Origin: Bacteroidales bacterium UBA4230
GTDB lineage: Bacteria; Bacteroidota; Bacteroidia; Bacteroidales; UBA932
Direction of reading: 5' to 3'
Assembly (NCBI GenBank): GCA_002395605.1
Contig: DGXO01000032.1
Location: 8,094-68,831 of the forward strand
Length of the DNA stretch: 60,738 nt
A program made the translations under genes and the position numbers. Shown piece by piece: positions 40,176 to 48,765 of this stretch; positions within the stretch are counted from its first letter, which is position 1, and each line of letters begins with the position of its first letter. The notes beneath the pieces were generated by a model. The model saw nothing but the letters and a program-made list of their open reading frames with translations, did not search any database and was not told the DNA's origin.

Positions 40176-40625
40176 ATGACACTCGAACAACAAATCCAAG
40201 AAGACATCAAGGCCGCAATGAAGGCCAAGGAAACCGTGGCGCTTGCCGCTACGCGTGCTATCAAGGGAGAAATCCTCCTTTTCAAGACTTCCGAAGGCGG
40301 AAGCAAGGATGTGACGGATGCCGACGTCCTGAAAATGATCCAGAAACTAATCAAGCAGCGCAAGGAATCGGCCGAACAATACACTGCTGCAGGACGCCAG
40401 GAACTCGCCGACAATGAACTCGCCGAGGCTGCCGTCATGGAGAAATACCTTCCCAAGCAACTCTCAGTTGACGAGGTGAAGGCAAAGGTTGCGGAAATCA
40501 TCGCCCAGGTGGGCGCCACCTCCATCAAGGACATGGGAAAGGTCATGGGCGCCGCCAACAAGGCACTTGCCGGACAGTCGGACGGCAGGACAATATCGTC
40601 GGTTGTCAAAGAACTCCTTTCGTAG
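40176..40625 (+). CDS. GatB/YqeY domain-containing protein
   Basis: This 149-residue helical protein is the stand-alone YqeY type, related to the C-terminal domain of the GatB amidotransferase subunit that contacts tRNA. The motifs KETVALAATRAIKGEIL, KQRKESAEQYTAAGRQELADNELAEAAVMEKYLP and the glycine-rich end match. The function is unclear. Its stop overlaps the GTG start of the GNAT gene (TAGTG). Confidence 0.92.
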   Translation: MTLEQQIQEDIKAAMKAKETVALAATRAIKGEILLFKTSEGGSKDVTDADVLKMIQKLIKQRKESAEQYTAAGRQELADNELAEAAVMEKYLPKQLSVDEVKAKVAEIIAQVGATSIKDMGKVMGAANKALAGQSDGRTISSVVKELLS

Positions 40626-41188
40626 TGCTTACAATCCGGGACGCCGCACCTTCCGATGCCCCTTTCCTCGCCAAATGCATAATGGCGGGGATGCATTTCT
40701 ATGACTTCGAGACCAATATCCCGGAGAACCGGGACATTTACGACCGTCTAATTGAGTGCGAACAGAGGGAAGACCTGCTCTACAGCTATTCCAGAACAAG
40801 GGTGGCCGAAGTAGATGGCAGGGTAGCGGGCTCACTTCTTTCTTATCGCGGCGAACTGTATAAAGACCTGCGCCACAGGACTTTCACGGAACTGTGGCCA
40901 GAGTTTTTCAAGATGGACCAAACCTCGGAGCAGGAGGCCGATCCAGGGGAGTACTACCTTGACACCCTTGCCGTCCTTCCCGAATTCAGGAGGCAGGGTA
41001 TCGGCCGCGCGCTTATTGAAGACGGAATCAGAAAAGGACAGGCTCTCGGCTACAGCAAGATAACCCTTGTGGCCGACCACGACATGCCGCACCTTGTCCA
41101 TCTCTACGAATCCATCGGCTTCCGTAAAGCCGACATCCGCCATGTCTTCGGGGTAGAGTTTCAGCGGATGGTGATTAACCTGCCTTGA
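40625..41188 (+). CDS. GNAT family N-acetyltransferase
   Basis: This 187-residue protein has the acetyl-CoA-binding motif A LPEFRRQGIGRALIEDG and a C-terminal LYESIGF motif B. An insertion around residues 75-105 is acidic. The substrate cannot be told. The start is GTG overlapping the yqeY-like stop. The 3' end overlaps the convergent CpsB-type gene by 14 nt. Confidence 0.88.
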   Translation: MLTIRDAAPSDAPFLAKCIMAGMHFYDFETNIPENRDIYDRLIECEQREDLLYSYSRTRVAEVDGRVAGSLLSYRGELYKDLRHRTFTELWPEFFKMDQTSEQEADPGEYYLDTLAVLPEFRRQGIGRALIEDGIRKGQALGYSKITLVADHDMPHLVHLYESIGFRKADIRHVFGVEFQRMVINLP

Positions 41189-41816
41189 AGCCGAAGGAAT
41201 CGAAAAACGCCGCATAGCGCTCATTGTGAAGATCCGTGCCGATAAGGTCGTACAATCCCTCTGTGAGCAGGGCTTCGGCCCGGACGCTGACGGCCTCTCC
41301 GTATAGCCCTTCAAGTGAGCCGATATTGCGCTGGAACAGTGCTCCCGCCTCCTTGAAGGAAAGATACCTGTCCATGTCAAGATACAGATACCTCTCAGGA
41401 TGGGCCAGGACCGGCTGGAATCCCATGTCTATGAGCCGCTCTATCTCGTCCTCAGGAACAATATTGCCGATTCTTGATGCCTTGTGGATGGGTAGTTCAA
41501 TGAGGATGTGATTGCCTTCCCAGGGGAGTAGCCAGCCTTTCTCCAGGGTCTCCGGCCAGGTTTCAGGGATAAGACGGTATTCCATGGATGGCTCCAGTTC
41601 AAGAGGAACGCCTTCTTTGGAGAGTTCATCTCTTAGAAGGTCGCACGCCCTTTTTACGTCATCCGGAGTATTGGGATACTTGCCAACCCTGTGAGAAGTG
41701 CACACCGCTTTCCTGAAGCCCCATTTAACCTGGTACCGGGCCAGGAGGACGGATTCGGCCAGGCAAGTGGCTCCGTCGTCCACGCCGGGGAGGATATGGC
41801 AGTGACAATCTATCAT
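41175..41816 (-). CDS. CpsB/CapC-family tyrosine-protein phosphatase (PHP domain)
   Basis: This 213-residue PHP-fold phosphatase removes phosphate from the tyrosine kinases that control capsule or exopolysaccharide export. The N-terminal metal motif MIDCHCHILPGVDDGA, CTSHRV, HILIELP, LAHPERY and a final GTDLHNERY supply the metal ligands. No polysaccharide operon is adjacent. The ATG at 41816 is chosen so that the HxH motif is at the N-terminus. A variant box TATCTTTA (41835-41842) lies upstream. Confidence 0.88.
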   Translation of the reverse strand: MIDCHCHILPGVDDGATCLAESVLLARYQVKWGFRKAVCTSHRVGKYPNTPDDVKRACDLLRDELSKEGVPLELEPSMEYRLIPETWPETLEKGWLLPWEGNHILIELPIHKASRIGNIVPEDEIERLIDMGFQPVLAHPERYLYLDMDRYLSFKEAGALFQRNIGSLEGLYGEAVSVRAEALLTEGLYDLIGTDLHNERYAAFFDSFGFKAG

Positions 41817-41852
41817 AAGGCGTTTTTTCACTGTAAAGATACAACATTTTTG

Positions 41853-41860
41853 TATATTTG
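41853..41860 (+). promoter_or_regulatory. -7 promoter element TATATTTG of hrpB, which fixes its start
   Basis: A perfect match 13 nt before the TTG start at 41874. Longer frames beginning upstream would not be transcribed from here. Confidence 0.6.
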
Positions 41861-41873
41861 CACTAGCGCTGTT

Positions 41874-44360
41874 TTGAGTATACTCCATCATAAGGACATA
41901 TCTTGTCTTCCGGCCCTTGGCATTGCGGAGGAAGTTAATCGCGTGCTCAGAAAAGGGAATCGTGTTATAGTCACCGCACCTCCCGGAGCCGGCAAGTCTA
42001 CCGTCCTTCCGCTTACTATCTCAGAGGCTTTCCCTGATGGAAAGATCCTCATGCTTGAACCCCGGAGGGTTGCCGCCCGCGGGGTGGCCGAACGCATGGC
42101 CTGGCTTCTGGGCGAAAGCGTGGGGAAGACTGTAGGCTATCGTGTTCGGCTTGAAAGCCGGGTATCGCGAGAAACCCGCATAGAAGTGCTCACAGAAGGC
42201 ATTCTCACAAGGATGCTAGTTGACGACCCTGCCCTTGAAGGCGTTGGTGTTGTCATCTTTGACGAATTCCACGAGCGCTCTCTCCAGAGCGACGAAGCCC
42301 TTGCGCTCACAAGGCAGGCCCAGACAATTCTCAGAGAGGACCTCAAGATTGTAGTGATGTCGGCAACCATAGATTCGGCCAAGATGTCCCAAGCCCTGGA
42401 TGCCCCGGTTGTGGAGAGCGAAGGGAAAATGTTTCCAGTGGAGATCCGGCGCGGGAAGGAGGCGGACGCGTCAAATGTGGCCGAACTTGTTGCCCATACA
42501 ATCAGGGAGGCCCACGGAAAGGAAACAGGGGATATCCTCGCCTTCCTTCCCGGCGAGGGAGAGATAAGAAGGTGCGAGGAACTACTTGGAACAAGCCTTG
42601 GCCCTACCCGCATCTGCCCGCTCTACGGGATGCTTTCAAATGCCGAACAAAAATCGGCCATAGCCCCAAGCGGGCCCGGTGAAAGGAAAGTGGTACTCTC
42701 AACTCCCATAGCGGAGACCTCCCTCACCATTGAAGGAGTGCGCGTAGTGGTGGACGGCGGCTTTTACAAGACCCTTGTGGTGGATGCCCGGAGCGGTCTT
42801 GGCCATCTTGAGACCGTGAGGGTAAGCCTGGATATGGCCACTCAGCGAACCGGCCGTGCCGGGAGGGTGGCGCCTGGTGTGTGCTATCGGCTATGGAGTG
42901 CCGGGACGGAAGCCCGTATGGTCGCGGTGAGAACGCCTGAGATACTCTCCGCAGACCTGTCTTCCCTGGTTCTGGATGCCGCCGCATGGGGAGAGAATGA
43001 CATTTCGGCCCTTCCATGGATAACCCCGCCCCCGCCATCTCACATGACCGAAGCAAGGAGGCTGCTTGTGTCCCTCGGCGCGCTTGATGCCGAAGGCAAG
43101 ATAACGCCTCGCGGGAAGGCCATGCAGGCACTTCCATGCCATCCGCGTATTGCCCGGATGCTTCTTATGGCCGATACACCTTTGAGGAAAGCGCTTGCCG
43201 CCGACATTGCCGCCATTCTGGAAGAGAAAGACCCTTTGGCCGATGAAATGGGGGCGGGAGTGGATTTACGCCTTTCGGCCCTTCGGCAGGCAAGGCAAAT
43301 CGCCCGTCCGGGCCGATGGTCCCGCATCATAAGGATTGCAGGGCAGTATGCATCCCTTGCAAGGATAGACGTGGACAATGGGCATCCGGACCCATACGAT
43401 GCCGGAGCGCTTATTGCTTCGGCCTATCCGGAAAGGATAGGGAAGGCCTGGAAGGAGGGCGGTCCGGGCCGATACCTCCTTTCCGGCGGGGAACAGGTGG
43501 CCGTGGAGCCCTCCGACCCTCTGTCCGCCTCTGAATGGATTGCGGTTGCCTCCATGGGAAGCCGCCCCGGGGGAGTTGGACGGGTATATCTGGCCGCCCC
43601 CGTTGACGAGAACGACCTCAGGGCCATGTCTACGCAGAGGGACATTGTCCTTTGGGACAGGGCGCAAGGTGCGGCCGTGGCACGGCGGGAAAGGCGCCTG
43701 GGGGTTCTCACCCTTGAAAGCCGCCCAATTTCTGAAGGGGTACGGGAAAAGATTCTGGAAGTGATTATTGAGGCCGCAAGGAAAGACGGCCTGTCCATGT
43801 TTGATTTCTCCGAAGATGTGGAGAACCTCCAGCGGAGGATTGCCTCCGTGGCCGCCTGGCATCCGGAACTTGAACTCCCGGACTTATCGGCCGAAGCCGT
43901 CCTTGAAAGAGCAGGGGAGTGGATACCCCTGTACATAGGGAAGGCCACTTCGGCTGCCCAGATGAAAAAGATTGACATGGGTGAGGTCATCTGGAGCCTT
44001 CTCCCATACGAAACGCAGCAGGCTGTAGACCGCCTCGCTCCTACTCACATTACCGTTCCCACCGGGAGCAATATCCGCCTGGAGTACCGTCAGGGGGCGG
44101 AAGCCCCGGTGCTGAGGGTCCGTCTGCAGGAATGTTTCGGCCTTACAGAGACCCCTAGGGTGGATGGAGGAAAACGCCCCGTGCTTATGGAACTCCTGTC
44201 TCCAGGGTACAAGCCCGTGCAGCTCACCAGCGACCTCCGGAGCTTCTGGGAAGGGACTTACTTTGAGGTGAGGAAAGAGCTACGCAGGCGGTATCCCAAG
44301 CATTCCTGGCCTGACAATCCGCTTGAGGCCGAACCCACAAGAAAAACTAGGAAGCAATGA
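41874..44360 (+). CDS. hrpB: ATP-dependent helicase HrpB
   Basis: This 828-residue DEAH-box RNA helicase has motif I APPGAGKST, motif II DEFH (VIFDEFHERS), motif III SATID, motif VI QRTGRAGR, a winged-helix/ratchet region and the HrpB-specific C-terminal domain (residues 650 onward, including PVLRVRLQECFGL). The TTG at 41874 is the first in-frame start after the promoter and gives the usual HrpB length; it is not certain. The last 4 nt overlap the fucosidase start (ATGA). Confidence 0.88.
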   Translation: MSILHHKDISCLPALGIAEEVNRVLRKGNRVIVTAPPGAGKSTVLPLTISEAFPDGKILMLEPRRVAARGVAERMAWLLGESVGKTVGYRVRLESRVSRETRIEVLTEGILTRMLVDDPALEGVGVVIFDEFHERSLQSDEALALTRQAQTILREDLKIVVMSATIDSAKMSQALDAPVVESEGKMFPVEIRRGKEADASNVAELVAHTIREAHGKETGDILAFLPGEGEIRRCEELLGTSLGPTRICPLYGMLSNAEQKSAIAPSGPGERKVVLSTPIAETSLTIEGVRVVVDGGFYKTLVVDARSGLGHLETVRVSLDMATQRTGRAGRVAPGVCYRLWSAGTEARMVAVRTPEILSADLSSLVLDAAAWGENDISALPWITPPPPSHMTEARRLLVSLGALDAEGKITPRGKAMQALPCHPRIARMLLMADTPLRKALAADIAAILEEKDPLADEMGAGVDLRLSALRQARQIARPGRWSRIIRIAGQYASLARIDVDNGHPDPYDAGALIASAYPERIGKAWKEGGPGRYLLSGGEQVAVEPSDPLSASEWIAVASMGSRPGGVGRVYLAAPVDENDLRAMSTQRDIVLWDRAQGAAVARRERRLGVLTLESRPISEGVREKILEVIIEAARKDGLSMFDFSEDVENLQRRIASVAAWHPELELPDLSAEAVLERAGEWIPLYIGKATSAAQMKKIDMGEVIWSLLPYETQQAVDRLAPTHITVPTGSNIRLEYRQGAEAPVLRVRLQECFGLTETPRVDGGKRPVLMELLSPGYKPVQLTSDLRSFWEGTYFEVRKELRRRYPKHSWPDNPLEAEPTRKTRKQ

Positions 44361-45775
44361 ACATCCGTGTCATAGTACTTTCGCTGACAGCAGTCCTGTC
44401 TGCCTCCTGCCTCCGGTGCCCGCCGCCAGTCGGCCCGGTTCCTTCCGCAGCGCAGCTGGAGTGGCAGAAGATGGAGATGAACCTTTTCGTGCATTTCGGC
44501 CCCAATACCTTCAGCGGCCTGGAGTGGGGGCATGGGAACGAACCCGAGGACCTTTTCTGTCCCGGTTCCCTTGACTGCCGCCAGTGGGCTGGGATTGCCC
44601 GCGAGGCTGGCTTTAGGGGCATCATCCTCACGGCAAAGCACCACGACGGGTTCTGCCTGTGGCCGAACCCCGAGAGCACCCATACGGTCAGGGAGAGCCG
44701 CTGGCGTGGCGGCAAGGGAGATGTCCTCCGGGAACTCTCTGAGGCCTGCCGTGAGAGCGGTCTCAAGATGGGCGTATATATCTCACCGTGGGACAGGAAC
44801 GACCCTTCGTACGGGACTCCGGACTATAACGGGAAGTACGCAAGGACTCTTCAGAGCGTCCATGACGGAAGGTACGGGGAACTTTTCGAGCACTGGTTTG
44901 ACGGCGCCTGCGGAGAAGGCCCCACGGGGAAGAGGCAGGAGTACGATTGGCCTCTCTTCCGCAGAAGCGTCCTTGAGCTCAATCCCCGGGCTGTTCTTTT
45001 CAGTGACGTTGGGCCGGGCTGCCGCTGGGTTGGTAATGAGAGCGGCATGGCAGGAGAAACTTCCTGGAGCACCCTCAAGGCCGATGGCTACACGCCTGGA
45101 GCCGGTGCGCCGCCTCAGAGAAGCCTCATGGAAGGGGACGAGGACGGGCCTTATTGGATTCCCGCAGAGGCGGATGTGTCCATACGTCCGGGCTGGTTCT
45201 GGAGGGAAAGTGAGAACGGCAGCGTGAAGAGCGTGGACCAGCTCATGGATATCTACTACGGCAGCGTTGGGCGGAACGCCCTCCTTCTTCTCAATGTCCC
45301 GCCGGACACAAGCGGGAGGATACACCCCGTAGATTCCGTGAGACTCATTGAGTTCCGGCAGCGTCTTGACAGCGTTTTCGGAAACAATCTAGCCTCGGGA
45401 GCCAAGGTAAGGACATCGTCATCATACGGACTCCGCTTCAGGGGGAAAAACCTCCTACAGGACCGTTATGACCGTTTTTGGGCTGCTTCCGGAAGGGATA
45501 CCTGCGCATTTGCCGTGCTGGAACTGCCGAAAGAAAAACGCTTCAATCTCATTCAGATCCAGGAGTACATCCCCCTCGGGCAAAGGGTTCGCTCTTTCGT
45601 TGTGGAAGTGCCTGATGGAGAAGAGGGGTGGCGCCAGCTGGCCGAAGGAACCACAATAGGATATAAAAGGATACTCCATTTTCCGCAGGTGAGCACAGAC
45701 CGCATTCGCGTCCGGATTACCTCTTCCAAGGCAGCCCCTGTCCTTGAGAGCATCGGCCTATACCTGGCCCCTTAG
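44357..45775 (+). CDS. Alpha-L-fucosidase (GH29), lipoprotein
   Basis: This 472-residue secreted enzyme removes terminal fucose from glycans such as host mucin. Lipobox LSASC opens the chain. GH29 landmarks are LFVHFGPNTF, ILTAKHHDGFCLW, GVYISPWDRN and the nucleophile Asp in EHWFDGACG. A C-terminal F5/8-type (discoidin) beta-sandwich from about residue 350 (SGAKVRTSSSYG ... RIRVRITSSKAAPVLESIGLYLA) may bind sugar. It is translationally coupled to hrpB. Confidence 0.92.
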   Translation: MNIRVIVLSLTAVLSASCLRCPPPVGPVPSAAQLEWQKMEMNLFVHFGPNTFSGLEWGHGNEPEDLFCPGSLDCRQWAGIAREAGFRGIILTAKHHDGFCLWPNPESTHTVRESRWRGGKGDVLRELSEACRESGLKMGVYISPWDRNDPSYGTPDYNGKYARTLQSVHDGRYGELFEHWFDGACGEGPTGKRQEYDWPLFRRSVLELNPRAVLFSDVGPGCRWVGNESGMAGETSWSTLKADGYTPGAGAPPQRSLMEGDEDGPYWIPAEADVSIRPGWFWRESENGSVKSVDQLMDIYYGSVGRNALLLLNVPPDTSGRIHPVDSVRLIEFRQRLDSVFGNNLASGAKVRTSSSYGLRFRGKNLLQDRYDRFWAASGRDTCAFAVLELPKEKRFNLIQIQEYIPLGQRVRSFVVEVPDGEEGWRQLAEGTTIGYKRILHFPQVSTDRIRVRITSSKAAPVLESIGLYLAP

Positions 45776-46021
45776 CAGACTCTCCATCTTGGAGATAGCA
45801 TCCAGGAGGTCGGAGTGGAAGCAGGGATGCTCCTTGAGATAGGCTTCGCGGCCGTGGGACAGGAATAGATACAGTTCCTTGGACATGGAGTCGGCATAGC
45901 TAGATATGGACTCCTCTATATGGTCCCGCTCAGTCTCGGATGTAGAGTGCGCATACACCCTTTCCTTCTGGTGAAAAAAGGCGTAGGCCTGCTCAATGAT
46001 ATTCCTCTCCAAAGAACTCAT
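45758..46021 (-). CDS. Hypothetical helical protein (87 aa)
   Basis: This charged, helical, soluble protein contains NIIEQAYAFFHQKERVY and a long amphipathic middle. It has no motif known to me. Its start overlaps the DUF4250 gene stop (ATGA), so the two are translated together and may act together. Its 3' end overlaps the fucosidase by 18 nt on the opposite strand. Confidence 0.7.
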   Translation of the reverse strand: MSSLERNIIEQAYAFFHQKERVYAHSTSETERDHIEESISSYADSMSKELYLFLSHGREAYLKEHPCFHSDLLDAISKMESLLRGQV

Positions 46022-46203
46022 TTGACGCAGTTAAGGTCCTCCTTGTAAGAATACCCCTCGCTGGAGAGGATGCGGTCCATTTCTTTCCGCTCTATGCCGA
46101 AACAGTAGCAGATCTGGTCCAGGTTGTCAAACTCCCTGTCCCTGAGGAGGAAGTTGATGCTGGACACCAGCATGGGGATGTCTGAAAGCGGAAGATGGTC
46201 CAT
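46018..46203 (-). CDS. DUF4250 domain-containing protein
   Basis: This 61-residue protein matches DUF4250: DIPMLVSSINFLLRDREFDNLDQICYCFGIERKEMDRILSSEGY is the family's pattern of a short helical domain resembling a helix-turn-helix. The ATG at 46203 is preferred; a TTG at 46212 would add three residues. A -7 box TATCTTTG lies at 46223-46230. It is first in a two-gene unit with the 87-residue protein. The function is unknown. Confidence 0.8.
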   Translation of the reverse strand: MDHLPLSDIPMLVSSINFLLRDREFDNLDQICYCFGIERKEMDRILSSEGYSYKEDLNCVK

Positions 46204-46222
46204 ATGACGCAATTATTGGGCT

Positions 46223-46230
46223 GCAAAGAT
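46223..46230 (-). promoter_or_regulatory. -7 promoter element TATCTTTG of the DUF4250 unit
   Basis: A perfect consensus match, 12 bp from the divergent DUF362 promoter box. Confidence 0.6.
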
Positions 46231-46242
46231 ACAACAATTTTG

Positions 46243-46250
46243 TATCTTTG
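46243..46250 (+). promoter_or_regulatory. -7 promoter element TATCTTTG of the DUF362 gene, leaderless arrangement
   Basis: TATCTTTG, CACTC, ATG: 5-nt spacing. Confidence 0.7.
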
Positions 46251-46255
46251 CACTC

Positions 46256-47284
46256 ATGAAAAAACTTAATTACACATTGTCCCTGCTGCTTTTTGCGGCA
46301 CTTGTCGGCACCGCCTCCTGCGGCTCCCAGTCCAAAGGCGGGATAGTTTCCTCCACGGAAACCCAAGATGCCACCTCGGTAGTCTATTTCACAAAGGAAA
46401 TAACCCCCGAAAGCCTTGTGAAAGTATACGAAGCCCTTGGGGTTGAAGCCACTGGCCGCGTTGCCGTGAAGATATCCACCGGAGAATCGGCCAAATCCAA
46501 CAACCTTTCCCCGGAACTCATCGCCCCGCTTGTGCATAAGGTAGGCGGCACCCTTGTGGAATGCAATACCGCATACGGCGGTAGCCGCTCCACAACGGCC
46601 TCGCACCGCGCCGAAATTGCAAAGCGCGGCTACAACGAGGTTGCCACCGTAGACATCATGGACGAAGAAGGGGAGATCAAGATTCCCGTCAAGGATACCA
46701 AGTGGATTCAGTACGACATTGTGGGCTCCCACGTGCAGAACTACGACTTCATGATTAACCTGGCGCATTTCAAAGGTCACGCAATGGGCGGCTTCGGCGG
46801 CGTGCTCAAGAACGCTTCCATTGGAGTTGCGTCCTCAAACGGCAAGGTCAACATCCATTCGGCCGGAAAGCATGAAAAGGCCGAAGCCAGCGGAGACCTC
46901 CACTCCCCGGCAGGCTGGTTCCTCTCTCCGGAGAAGAACACTCCCTTCATTGAATCAATGGCCGCAGCTGCACAGGCCGTGCACGATTACTTCAAGGGCA
47001 ATGTCATCTACATAGATGTGATGAACAACATCTCCATTGACTGCGACTGCGACGGCAACCCCCACGAGCCCACCATCAAGGATATCGGAATTGCCGCCTC
47101 CCTGGATCCCGTGGCACTTGACAAATTCTGCATAGACCAGGTGTTCTCCATCCCTTCCGGAGACGGCAATGACACCAAAGCGCTGATTGACAGAATCAAC
47201 CAGCGCCACGGAATCCGTATCCTCTACAGGGCCGAAGAAAACGGCCTTGGATCTACCTCTTACAAGGTTGTGGAGATAAACTAG
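46256..47284 (+). CDS. DUF362 domain-containing lipoprotein
   Basis: This 342-residue envelope lipoprotein has lipobox VGTASC. The DUF362 core has VAVKISTGE, VECNTAYGGSRS, INLAHFKGHAMGGFGGVLKN and DPVALDKFCIDQVF. Many DUF362 proteins carry ferredoxin cysteines; this one does not, but it has a short acidic DCDCDGNP segment. The function is unknown. It ends overlapping the convergent PreA-like gene by 4 nt. Confidence 0.85.
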   Translation: MKKLNYTLSLLLFAALVGTASCGSQSKGGIVSSTETQDATSVVYFTKEITPESLVKVYEALGVEATGRVAVKISTGESAKSNNLSPELIAPLVHKVGGTLVECNTAYGGSRSTTASHRAEIAKRGYNEVATVDIMDEEGEIKIPVKDTKWIQYDIVGSHVQNYDFMINLAHFKGHAMGGFGGVLKNASIGVASSNGKVNIHSAGKHEKAEASGDLHSPAGWFLSPEKNTPFIESMAAAAQAVHDYFKGNVIYIDVMNNISIDCDCDGNPHEPTIKDIGIAASLDPVALDKFCIDQVFSIPSGDGNDTKALIDRINQRHGIRILYRAEENGLGSTSYKVVEIN

Positions 47285-48741
47285 GAGGCGTGTTTGGGGA
47301 CCCGCTTTGTGGAGCTGATTGCACCCGTAGGGCACACCAGACGGCAAAGGTGACATCCAACGCACTTTGAACCATCCATCCTGGGACGTCTTGTCTCAGG
47401 ATTAAATATTATTGCCTGATGCCCGCCGTCTGCGCAGGAAATGGCGCATCGGCCACAGCCTATGCAAACGTCAGTGTTGAATTTGGGATACACCACTGTG
47501 TCTCGGTCAAGGTCATGGGGCAGAAGGAACTGCGGGAGAATCTCTCCTATAAGTTTGTCAAGGCTCTGGATACCCCTTGAAGCCATATAAGCCCTGAGAC
47601 CAAGGATGAGGTCGTCGATAATGCGGTATCCATACTGCATGACGGCGGTGCAAACCTGCACGTTTCGGCACCCTAGACGAAGGAATTCCAGGGCGTCACG
47701 CCAGGTCTCTATTCCGCCTACTCCGCTGAACTGAAGCCTGTTAAGGCCGGGCATCTTTGCCATGGCCAGGATATGCCGAAGGGCAATTGGCTTTACGGCC
47801 TTGCCGGAATAACCGGAGCCTGTCTGGTGGCCGCTAACGTCGGAGTCGTCTCCAAGGGTTACGCTCTTTATTGTATTTATGGCCGAAATAGCATCGGCCC
47901 CGGCAAGATATGCTCCCATTGCGGGCTCTGAAATGTGCGCAAGGTTGGGTGTCATCTTGGCTATGACCGGGATGCTCACGCTCCGCTTCACAAGGTCCGT
48001 GAAGTAGGTCACAAGTTCCTGGCTCTGACCGACGTCGCTGCCCATGCCGGCATGTTTCATCTGGGGGCAGGAGAAGTTGAGCTCCACGGCATCGCACCCG
48101 GCCTCCTGTGCCTTTACCGCCAGCGAGGTCCAGTCGGAATCGGCCTGACCCATTATGGACGCGATTACCACCTTGCCGGGATAGTCACGCTTTAGGCGGG
48201 CAAGGATATCAAAATCCATGTCCACGGGGTTCTCGCTGAGCTGCTCCATATTCCTGAAGCCGAAGAAAGTGCCATGGCTGCCGTTTGTATGGACGGCGTC
48301 AAAGCGCGGCGACACCTCCTTGATCTCCTGCAGGCAGATGGTCTTGTAGAACACTCCGCCCCATCCGGCGTCAAAAGCGCGCGCCACCATTTCATAGTTG
48401 GTGCACACGGCCGAAGAAGCCAGGAAGAACGGGTTCTCACAGTGGATACCGCAGAAATCTATGTCAAGCCTGGGCAGGGAAGAGGGGTCCGGAACCGGCA
48501 CATCAGGAAGAGCCTTCACGATTTCCCTGATACGGATGGGCATGTCGTAGTGGATGCAGGCCTTTTCCGCGGCTGCAAGGTCCTCATCTTCGGAGTCTCC
48601 GAGCCAGAGCCTTGCCATTGCGGCATTGTCAAAACGCACAGCGCGGATGGCGCGGGCGACATCGGCTTTTCCGCAGGCCTTGCTGCAGGGGGCGTCTTTA
48701 CATAGTAGGCAACGTGCGGCTTCTTCTTGTATACTCAGCAT
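47281..48741 (-). CDS. preA: Dihydropyrimidine/dihydroorotate dehydrogenase-like protein (PreA family) with N-terminal Cys cluster
   Basis: This 486-residue protein has a FMN-binding TIM-barrel (about 90-400; ELNFSCPQM, VIAKMTPN, GVGGIETW) like the PreA subunit of NAD-dependent dihydropyrimidine dehydrogenase. It ends in two 4Fe-4S ferredoxin motifs (CIGCGRCAISC and CVGCHLCRLVC). About 80 extra N-terminal residues hold CLLCKDAPCSKAC, like the Fe-S start of PreT. The flavin-NAD part of PreT is not encoded nearby. Electron donor and substrate are inferred from the family. Confidence 0.85.
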   Translation of the reverse strand: MLSIQEEAARCLLCKDAPCSKACGKADVARAIRAVRFDNAAMARLWLGDSEDEDLAAAEKACIHYDMPIRIREIVKALPDVPVPDPSSLPRLDIDFCGIHCENPFFLASSAVCTNYEMVARAFDAGWGGVFYKTICLQEIKEVSPRFDAVHTNGSHGTFFGFRNMEQLSENPVDMDFDILARLKRDYPGKVVIASIMGQADSDWTSLAVKAQEAGCDAVELNFSCPQMKHAGMGSDVGQSQELVTYFTDLVKRSVSIPVIAKMTPNLAHISEPAMGAYLAGADAISAINTIKSVTLGDDSDVSGHQTGSGYSGKAVKPIALRHILAMAKMPGLNRLQFSGVGGIETWRDALEFLRLGCRNVQVCTAVMQYGYRIIDDLILGLRAYMASRGIQSLDKLIGEILPQFLLPHDLDRDTVVYPKFNTDVCIGCGRCAISCADGGHQAIIFNPETRRPRMDGSKCVGCHLCRLVCPTGAISSTKRVPKHAS

Positions 48742-48765
48742 AACTTCAGTGGTTTATGTTTAAAT

